A stretch of 64,000 nt of DNA from Wenzhouxiangella sp. AB-CW3 (GTDB taxonomy: Bacteria > Pseudomonadota > Gammaproteobacteria > Xanthomonadales > Wenzhouxiangellaceae): NCBI RefSeq assembly GCF_014725735.1, contig NZ_CP061368.1, forward strand, positions 1,193,225 through 1,257,224. Direction: 5' to 3'. Both the position numbers and the translations under genes were made by a program. The notes beneath the pieces were generated by a model. The model was not told where the DNA came from. It did no database searches and saw only the letters and a list, made by a program, of their open reading frames with translations. Positions 59,001 through 64,000 of the stretch are shown here, one piece after another (the stretch's first letter is position 1; each line of letters opens with the position of its first letter).

Positions 59001-59143
59001 ATGCCGAGGTCAAGCTCGATCTGGCGCGAGCCTACATGTCGGTCGATCTGGCGGAATCTGCCCGCACCATCCTCGAAGAGGTGGTTGCCGGAGCGTCGCC
59101 CGAGAAGCAGGCCGAGGCGCGCAAGCTGCTCGACGAGCTCTAG
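56060..59143 (+). CDS. fimV: FimV/HubP-like polar scaffold protein
   Basis: 1027 residues from ATG 56060 (signal segment MSNFSLRMTLVALIGGFVLLFPAEG); the frame opens 49 codons earlier without conserved sequence. Order: FimV N-terminal domain (LGEARVDSYLGQPLDVSI, ~35-135), Pro/Glu-rich linker, LysM-type peptidoglycan-binding domain (VASGDTLWSIAFNW, ~213-270), one transmembrane helix (~510-530) flanked by RRRR, a very acidic cytoplasmic region (~560-960) and the C-terminal FimV motif (DEDAEVKLDLARAYMSVDL, ~980). It organises poles, type IV pili and twitching in relatives. Confidence 0.92.
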   Translation: MSNFSLRMTLVALIGGFVLLFPAEGLRALGLGEARVDSYLGQPLDVSIRLLDVDSDAVEALTVVSASPSDYERIGLPSEALALGLDVSIDRSAEPPTIQLRSQRPVNDPVVQVLLDARFASGRILREYTLFLDPPTIDSPAPIRRVDEVDPAEETPAEPADERVVERDEPEPAPPPAERPEPAPEPAEPEAEPEPAPAPEPAAAPAADDTVTVASGDTLWSIAFNWRPEPGLSMDQVLLAIYERNRHAFMDENINRLRSGAELTMPELDDVRAVGRQEAEQRVREHMQAWQHAAPTEDVPEVADAAVPEVEEPAEPAPTPAEEVEETAHRLDVVPPEDDAFAEGAAVSDGEVERVSGALDELEDEIVTEGLEAERFEDHVAEIREALDTRDMAGLAFAEESLAELEARLREARREREEDEEPAPSRRDAVDAYFQGLERELVDVDEEPAPVPDEAPETEPELAERDTELAPVEETEEPVAEPEPEPVADVAEPAVAETEPATGRDALPLTWIALSAALFLAMVAAVVLLVLRRRRLAAEGAGMSAAEPVDDAEVLARKALAANPANLANHLALLKVLGAEEDSERFADALDQMYQHVDDEDDEHWREALELASVHAPDHPMLTPPEEPVTMDEPDEVDDADRPESQRYGQQDDQPAGDEEEEDELLRRTDEMLSMFDSDDDLEDEDEASDRQSVGAADESSAADNDEARRERELGENLDLGELANRLDEPEPFAAADEPADDDDDLEFSRYSEDDDTFDTIDESEQPAEVEDSGTDTASADVDDFSLDFDDDEEEPATTDSQAGDEDALELSVPDVLPEEPADNEPDTQETSQAADQGFDFILDTDRSEDEAADDADEDDHVLEGVDAGLSLDFDPGDAVRGDEESDDSLSDSVADAEAGDAGDGMEDLSLDFEGDLSDDRSETPDDVETGVEEEIEDDDQSLDADPFSLEQEEAGRPDGDRSELSSEALDAGEEELGDEDAEVKLDLARAYMSVDLAESARTILEEVVAGASPEKQAEARKLLDEL

Positions 59144-59163
59144 CCGGTCGACCGTAGACGGCA

Positions 59164-59955
59164 ATGCGACTGGCTGCAGGAGTCGAGTACGACGGCAGTG
59201 GCTTTTTCGGCTGGCAGCGTCAGCGCCAGTCGCCGACGGTGCAGGAGTGCCTGGAGACGGCGCTGGGCCGGGTGGCCGATCATCCGGTTACCGTGCATTG
59301 CGCCGGCCGCACCGATACCGGCGTGCATGCGGTCTGCCAGGTTGTTCATTTCGATACCCCGGCCGTTCGCAACGAACGCTCGTGGGTGCTGGGCACCAAC
59401 ACCCACCTGCACCCGGGGATCAGCCTGCTGTGGGCACGTGAAGTCGACGAGGAATTCCATGCCCGCTTCCGGGCGAACCGACGGCACTATCGCTACCGTA
59501 TACTCAATCGCTGGGTTCGACCGGCCATCGCTCGTGGACGAGTCGCCTGGGTCCGGCATCCGTTGGATGCCGGACGGATGCATGAAGCAGCCCGGGCGCT
59601 GATTGGCGAGCACGATTTTTCCAGCTTTCGGGCGGTGGGCTGTCAGGCCAGGTCACCGAAGCGAACGGTTCATCGTCTGGATGTCCGCCGCGATGGCCAC
59701 GAGCTGGTCATTGACATCGAGGCCAATGCCTTTGTCTACCATATGGTCAGAAACATTGCCGGAACATTGATCGCCATTGGCCGGGGAGAGCGCCCGGTGT
59801 CCTGGGCGGCCGATGTGCTGGCCGCCCGCGACCGGATGGTCGCGGGCGTGACCGCGCCGGCCGAAGGGCTTTACTTTCTGGCACCGGGCTATCCCGACTA
59901 CCCCGAGCTGCCCACCCATCGGGAGGTCGGCTTTCCAGCGAGATTGTCACAATGA
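59164..59955 (+). CDS. truA: tRNA pseudouridine(38-40) synthase TruA
   Basis: 263 residues. The catalytic aspartate is in CAGRTDTGVHAVCQVVHFDT (~46), with YDGSGFFGWQRQ at the N-terminus and NAFVYHMVRNIAGTLIAIGRGE (~190). Modifies uridines 38-40 in the anticodon stem-loop of many tRNAs. Its stop overlaps the trpF start by 4 bp. Confidence 0.96.
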   Translation: MRLAAGVEYDGSGFFGWQRQRQSPTVQECLETALGRVADHPVTVHCAGRTDTGVHAVCQVVHFDTPAVRNERSWVLGTNTHLHPGISLLWAREVDEEFHARFRANRRHYRYRILNRWVRPAIARGRVAWVRHPLDAGRMHEAARALIGEHDFSSFRAVGCQARSPKRTVHRLDVRRDGHELVIDIEANAFVYHMVRNIAGTLIAIGRGERPVSWAADVLAARDRMVAGVTAPAEGLYFLAPGYPDYPELPTHREVGFPARLSQ

Positions 59956-60557
59956 CCCGTATCAAGATCTGCGGCATGACCCGAAGCGAGGACGCACTGG
60001 CGGCCGCGAGGAGCGGCGTCGATGCCATCGGCCTGGTGTTCGTGCCGGCCTCGCCCCGTAATGTCGATATTGAGTCCGCGCGTGCGATTTGTCGCACACT
60101 GCCGCCGTTCGTCAGCCGCGTGGGCCTGTTCATGGACGCCGGGGCCGGGCAGATTCGACAGGTGCTCGACGAGGTGGGGCTGGACTGGCTGCAGTTTCAC
60201 GGCGGCGAGGAATCCGATTTCTGCCGTCAGTTCGGGCGGCCGTGGATCAAGGCCGTGGCCATGGGCGCGGGCGGGGCGCCGGACGTGGCTGCATTCGAGT
60301 CAGCCGATGCACTGCTGCTGGATTCGCATGGCGCCGGTGGCATGGGGGGCAGCGGAAAAACCTTCGACTGGAATCGCGTGCCGCGGATCAGCAGACCCTG
60401 GGTGCTGGCCGGCGGACTGCACCCGGGCAATGTTGCCGAAGCCTGTCGTCGACTGAAACCGGACGCAGTCGATGTCTCCAGTGGCGTGGAAGTCCGTCCG
60501 GGCGTGAAGAGTGATAAGCTGATGGATCAATTCATCAAGGCGGTGAGAAATGGCTGA
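59952..60557 (+). CDS. trpF: Phosphoribosylanthranilate isomerase
   Basis: 201-residue TIM barrel. IKICGMTR at the N-terminus contains the catalytic Cys (general base); [15 protein letters not shown] and LQFHGGEE follow; the catalytic Asp is in [19 protein letters not shown] (~120), and AGGLHPGNV and [14 protein letters not shown] bind the phosphate. Third-stage step of tryptophan synthesis. Overlaps trpB by 8 bp. Confidence 0.96.
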   Translation: MTRIKICGMTRSEDALAAARSGVDAIGLVFVPASPRNVDIESARAICRTLPPFVSRVGLFMDAGAGQIRQVLDEVGLDWLQFHGGEESDFCRQFGRPWIKAVAMGAGGAPDVAAFESADALLLDSHGAGGMGGSGKTFDWNRVPRISRPWVLAGGLHPGNVAEACRRLKPDAVDVSSGVEVRPGVKSDKLMDQFIKAVRNG

Positions 60558-61773
60558 ACCAGCCCGACAGACTGTACTTTCCGGACCCATGCCCGACGCC
60601 TCTGGGCATTTCGGAATTTTCGGCGGCAAATTCGTCTCCGAAACCCTGATGCCTGCGCTCGAAGAGCTGGAGGCGGCCTGGCGAAAGTACCTGTCGGATG
60701 CCGAATTCGTCGCCCGTCTTGACTCCGACCTGGCCCATTTTGTCGGTCGGCCCTCGCCACTGTATCTCGCCGAGAACCTGACGGATCGAGCCGGTGGTGC
60801 GCGTATCGTGCTCAAGCGCGAGGACCTCAACCATACCGGTGCGCACAAGATCAACAATACCGTTGGCCAGGCCCTGCTGGCCCACGCCATGGGCAAGCAG
60901 CGCGTGATCGCAGAGACCGGTGCCGGACAGCATGGTGTGGCTACGGCCACGGTGGCTGCGCGTCTGGGGCAGGAATGCGTGGTGTACATGGGCGCGGAGG
61001 ATGTACGCCGTCAGGCGGTCAATGTCTATCGGATGAAGTTGCTCGGCGCCGAGGTCATCAGCGTGGATGCCGGCTCAAGGACGCTGAAAGACGCCCTCAA
61101 CGAGGCAATGCGTGACTGGGTCACGAACGTGGACGATACCTTCTACGTGCTTGGCACCGTGGCCGGCCCGCACCCGTATCCGGCCATGGTGCGCGACTTC
61201 AATGCCGTGGTCGGGCGCGAGGCGCGTTCTCAGATGCTGGAAGAGTACGGGCGTCTGCCTTCGGCCCTGGTGGCCTGCGTGGGCGGTGGATCGAATGCCA
61301 TGGGCATGTTCCACCCCTTCATCGAAGATGAGTCGGTGGCCATGTACGGCGTCGAGGCGGCCGGTCGTGGACTGGACGGCGATGCTCATGCCGCCAGCCT
61401 GTGTGCCGGACGCGTCGGCGTGCTGCACGGGTCGCGCACCTACCTGCTCGACGACGAAGCCGGGCAGATCCGCGATACCCATTCGGTCTCGGCCGGTCTG
61501 GACTACCCCGGTGTCGGACCCGAGCATGCCTGGCTCAAGGACAGTGGCAGAGCGCAGTATGTAGGCATCAGCGACGAGGAGGCCATGGCCGCATTTCATG
61601 AGCTGACGCGTCGGGAAGGCATCATGCCGGCGCTGGAAAGTGCCCATGCCGTGGCCCATGGCATGAAACTCGCCGCGACGTTGAGCGCCGATGACATTGT
61701 GCTGGTCAATCTTTCCGGACGCGGTGACAAGGACATCAATACCGTGGCCGAACTGGAGGGAATCGAGTTTTGA
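60550..61773 (+). CDS. trpB: Tryptophan synthase beta chain
   Basis: 407 residues, PLP enzyme joining indole and serine. The PLP lysine is in [13 protein letters not shown] (~98), [11 protein letters not shown] binds the substrate, [12 protein letters not shown] (~240) binds the PLP phosphate, and [12 protein letters not shown] and NLSGRGDKD are intact. The start at 60550 overlaps trpF. It overlaps trpA by 4 bp, as expected for coupled synthesis of the alpha2beta2 complex. Confidence 0.97.
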   Translation: MAEPARQTVLSGPMPDASGHFGIFGGKFVSETLMPALEELEAAWRKYLSDAEFVARLDSDLAHFVGRPSPLYLAENLTDRAGGARIVLKREDLNHTGAHKINNTVGQALLAHAMGKQRVIAETGAGQHGVATATVAARLGQECVVYMGAEDVRRQAVNVYRMKLLGAEVISVDAGSRTLKDALNEAMRDWVTNVDDTFYVLGTVAGPHPYPAMVRDFNAVVGREARSQMLEEYGRLPSALVACVGGGSNAMGMFHPFIEDESVAMYGVEAAGRGLDGDAHAASLCAGRVGVLHGSRTYLLDDEAGQIRDTHSVSAGLDYPGVGPEHAWLKDSGRAQYVGISDEEAMAAFHELTRREGIMPALESAHAVAHGMKLAATLSADDIVLVNLSGRGDKDINTVAELEGIEF

Positions 61774-62609
61774 ATCGCATTGATGCGCGTTTCCGCGAGT
61801 TGAAGGAAAGCGGCCGCACGGCCCTGATCCCTTACGTGACTGCCGGCTATCCGCAGCCGGGGGCCACCGTTCCCGTGCTGCATGCCGCCGTCGAGGCCGG
61901 TGCCGATCTGCTTGAAGTCGGCATGCCGTTTTCCGATGTCATGGCCGACGGGCCGGTGATCCAGGAGGCCTGTGCGCGGGCTCTGGAGCAGGGTACCCAT
62001 CTCGACGAGGTGCTGGCGATGGTGGCGGAGTTCCGGCGCAACGATCCGCACACCCCCGTCATCCTGATGGGATACACCAACCCAATTGAACGCCGAGGCG
62101 TGGCGCGGTTCGTCGAGCAGGCGGCAGACGCCGGCGTCGATGGCCTGCTGATCGTCGACTGCCCGGCCGAGGAGGCCGCCGACATGCGGTCGGCGCTGGC
62201 GCAACGCTCGCTGCACCAGATCTTCCTGGTGGCACCGACGACCACCGAGTCGCGTCTGGAGCGTACCGCGACGCTGGCCGGCGGGTTTGTCTATTACGTT
62301 TCTATCAAGGGTGTGACCGGCGCTGCCACTCTGGATACCGATTCGCTGGCTCCGGCCGTGGCTCGGATTCGCTCGCGCATGGATCTTCCGGTGGCCGTGG
62401 GTTTTGGCATTCGCACCCCCGAGCAGGCCGCCGCCAGCGCCCGGGCAGCGGATGCCGTGGTCATCGGTTCGGCACTGGTCAGTCGCCTGGGCGAGTGCAT
62501 CGATGTCGAGCAGGCCGTGGCCACGGCGCATGAATACCTTGCTCCGATTCGCGAGTCGATGGAAAATAACGCGCCTTCAAGAACCAACAAGACCAAGCGG
62601 ACTGCCTGA
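61770..62609 (+). CDS. trpA: Tryptophan synthase alpha chain
   Basis: 279-residue TIM barrel releasing indole from indole-glycerol phosphate. Catalytic Glu in [16 protein letters not shown] (~49) and Asp in [11 protein letters not shown] (~130); [11 protein letters not shown] at the N-terminus and [10 protein letters not shown] near the C-terminus bind phosphate. The ten-residue basic tail ([10 protein letters not shown]) is a small extension. Two bases separate it from accD. Confidence 0.96.
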   Translation: MNRIDARFRELKESGRTALIPYVTAGYPQPGATVPVLHAAVEAGADLLEVGMPFSDVMADGPVIQEACARALEQGTHLDEVLAMVAEFRRNDPHTPVILMGYTNPIERRGVARFVEQAADAGVDGLLIVDCPAEEAADMRSALAQRSLHQIFLVAPTTTESRLERTATLAGGFVYYVSIKGVTGAATLDTDSLAPAVARIRSRMDLPVAVGFGIRTPEQAAASARAADAVVIGSALVSRLGECIDVEQAVATAHEYLAPIRESMENNAPSRTNKTKRTA

Positions 62610-62611
62610 CA

Positions 62612-63523
62612 ATGAGCTGGTTCCAGAAACTCATGCCCGCACGCATTCGCACCGAGGGCGGCAAGAGCCGAAAGGTGCCTGATGGACTGTGGACCAAGTG
62701 CAAGGCCTGCGATGCCGTGCTCTATCGTCCCGAACTGGAGCGCAACCTTAACGTATGCCCGAAGTGTGACCACCACATGGCGCTGACCGGGCGTGCGCGC
62801 CTGGAGGCTTTTCTTGACGAAGGTGAGCACATCGAGATCGGCGCCGGACTGTCGCCGGTTGACAGGCTCAGGTTTCGCGATACCAAGAAATACCGTGATC
62901 GCATCCATGCCAGTCAGAAGGCCACCGGCGAGCGCGACGCACTGGTTGCCCTGCGAGGGCAGTTGCTGGATATGGAGTTGGTGGCCTGTGCCTTCGACTT
63001 CCGTTTCATGGGTGGGTCGATGGGCTCGGTGGTCGGCGAACGCTTCGCCCGGGCGACCCGGGAATGCCTGGATCGGGGGCTGCCGCTGGTGTGTTTTTCG
63101 GCTTCGGGTGGTGCGCGCATGCAGGAAGGCCTGTTCTCGCTGATGCAGATGGCCAAGACCTCGGCGGGGCTGTCGCGCATGGCCGAGGAAGGGCTTCCCT
63201 ACATCTCGGTTCTGACTCACCCCACCACCGGCGGTGTCTCGGCCAGTCTCGGCATGCTGGGAGATATCAATATCGGTGAGCCCAATGCCCTGATCGGTTT
63301 TGCCGGCCCGCGGGTGATCGAACAGACGGTGCGGGAGAAGCTGCCCGAAGGCTTCCAGCGCTCGGAGTTCCTGCTGGAGAAAGGCGCCATCGACCAGATC
63401 GTCGACCGGCGCGAACTGCGCAAGCGGATTCACAGCCTGCTGTCCATGCTGCTGGGGGGGCGCCGGCATCCAGCCCGAGAGGGTGAGCTGCTCGAAAACG
63501 ACGCCCCTGACGAACCGTCGTAA
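62612..63523 (+). CDS. accD: Acetyl-CoA carboxylase carboxyltransferase beta subunit
   Basis: 303 residues. N-terminal zinc ribbon with [10 protein letters not shown] and [10 protein letters not shown] (four Cys, ~30-52), then the crotonase-like transferase domain ([60 protein letters not shown]). It works with AccA to transfer CO2 from biotin to acetyl-CoA. Sits in the conserved trpA-accD-folC order. Confidence 0.97.
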   Translation: MSWFQKLMPARIRTEGGKSRKVPDGLWTKCKACDAVLYRPELERNLNVCPKCDHHMALTGRARLEAFLDEGEHIEIGAGLSPVDRLRFRDTKKYRDRIHASQKATGERDALVALRGQLLDMELVACAFDFRFMGGSMGSVVGERFARATRECLDRGLPLVCFSASGGARMQEGLFSLMQMAKTSAGLSRMAEEGLPYISVLTHPTTGGVSASLGMLGDINIGEPNALIGFAGPRVIEQTVREKLPEGFQRSEFLLEKGAIDQIVDRRELRKRIHSLLSMLLGGRRHPAREGELLENDAPDEPS

Positions 63524-63541
63524 ACGGCGGGGTTCAGCAGT

Positions 63542-64000
63542 TTGTCCGACATCTCGCTGGCCACGTGGCTTGATCGGCTGGAGCAGCGAACCCCCGAGTC
63601 GCGGATTGATCTGGGGCTCGAGCGGGTTCGCGAGGTGGCCGATCGGCTCGATATCGCGCGGCCCGACTGTCCGGTGGTCACGGTGGCCGGGACCAATGGC
63701 AAGGGCTCGGTGGTCGCCATGCTGGAGGCCATGGCCGTTGCCGGTGGTCTCAAGCCGTTCGCTTATACCTCCCCGCATATCCTGCAGTTCGCCGAGCGCA
63801 TGCGTTTTGACCGTGCGCTGGCTCCGGATGACAGGATTGCCGCGGCCATTGCAGCCGTTGAACGGGCACGGCGCCAGGTGGCGCTGACCTACTTCGAGCA
63901 CATCACGCTTGCCGCCTTGTTGCTGGCCTCGCGCATGAAGCCCGACGTGCTGTTTCTCGAGGTCGGTCTTGGTGGTCGGCTGGATGCGGTCAACCTGGTT
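63542..64000 (+). CDS. folC: Folylpolyglutamate/dihydrofolate synthase, 3' end outside window
   Basis: First 153 codons. The only start in frame after the TAA at 63521-63523 is TTG 63542, giving LSDISLATWLDRLEQ, which fits the family N-terminus (E. coli FolC has ASWLSYLE). The ATP-binding P-loop is in VAGTNGKGSVVAML (~55), followed by TSPHILQFAERMR and, at the window edge, EVGLGGRLDAVN. It adds glutamate to dihydropteroate and folates. 18 bp follow the accD stop. Confidence 0.93.
   Translation, partial: MSDISLATWLDRLEQRTPESRIDLGLERVREVADRLDIARPDCPVVTVAGTNGKGSVVAMLEAMAVAGGLKPFAYTSPHILQFAERMRFDRALAPDDRIAAAIAAVERARRQVALTYFEHITLAALLLASRMKPDVLFLEVGLGGRLDAVNLV

Overview
The window reads as chromosomal DNA of a free-living, probably aerobic gammaproteobacterium. 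GC content is high throughout. The order asd–fimV–truA–trpF–trpB–trpA–accD–folC at the right end is typical of Pseudomonas/Xanthomonas-like lineages. FimV, TonB receptors, a complete homogentisate pathway, acyl-CoA catabolism and an IS200-type element fit a Xanthomonadales/Chromatiales-type organism (Wenzhouxiangella-like is a guess). No rRNA, tRNA, CRISPR array or prophage was seen.

Layout. 1-9400: a GGDEF protein (left end cut off), P-type ATPase, SlyD, YfcC-like carrier, AidB divergent from an NsrR-type regulator, and an AmiC-type amidase. 9386-10890: an accessory gap made of nested fold-back repeats interrupted by an IS200-like element. 10921-14942: the tyrosine/homogentisate genes fahA, hmgA, hppD with a divergent MarR regulator. 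15006-16799: another fold-back element and a serine beta-lactamase-fold hydrolase. 16976-32299: a catabolic island with carotenoid-cleavage-type oxygenase, LvaA-like kinase, acyl-CoA dehydrogenase, SDR, PaaN-like aldehyde dehydrogenase, lipocalin-like protein, two thiolases, acyl-CoA ligase, nitronate-monooxygenase-type flavoprotein, a tandem HxlR regulator and a TonB receptor. 32724-45226: housekeeping and mixed genes (truC, HepT/MntA toxin-antitoxin, M14 carboxypeptidase, response regulator, 3-hydroxybutyrate dehydrogenase and oligomer hydrolase, glutamine amidotransferase, BrkB, queuosine mannosyltransferase, rarA, alcohol dehydrogenase). 45226-54576: M50 protease, MATE pump, an ABC exporter pair, tesA, ETF-QO and aroC. 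54807-64000: asd, fimV, truA, trpFBA, accD and folC (right end cut off).

How the genes work together. The 17-32 kb island looks like one pathway: outer-membrane uptake, oxidative cleavage to an aldehyde, oxidation, CoA activation, removal of a gamma-hydroxyl by a kinase/dehydrogenase pair, and thiolysis. A shared ~21-bp motif lies in front of three separated transcription units (TonB receptor, flavoprotein/HxlR divergon, oxygenase). This suggests a single regulon, plausibly under the tandem HxlR protein.

The most unusual content is non-coding. At least three kinds of small fold-back element sit in gene gaps, usually touching stop codons. One kind has conserved internal-loop bases and unrelated but self-complementary stems, which is the signature of a structured RNA or single-stranded DNA. 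A second kind shares a core between completely different 36-37 bp arms. A third consists of degenerate 7-bp repeats of the form GGTNNNA, often in inverted arrays around a shared core.
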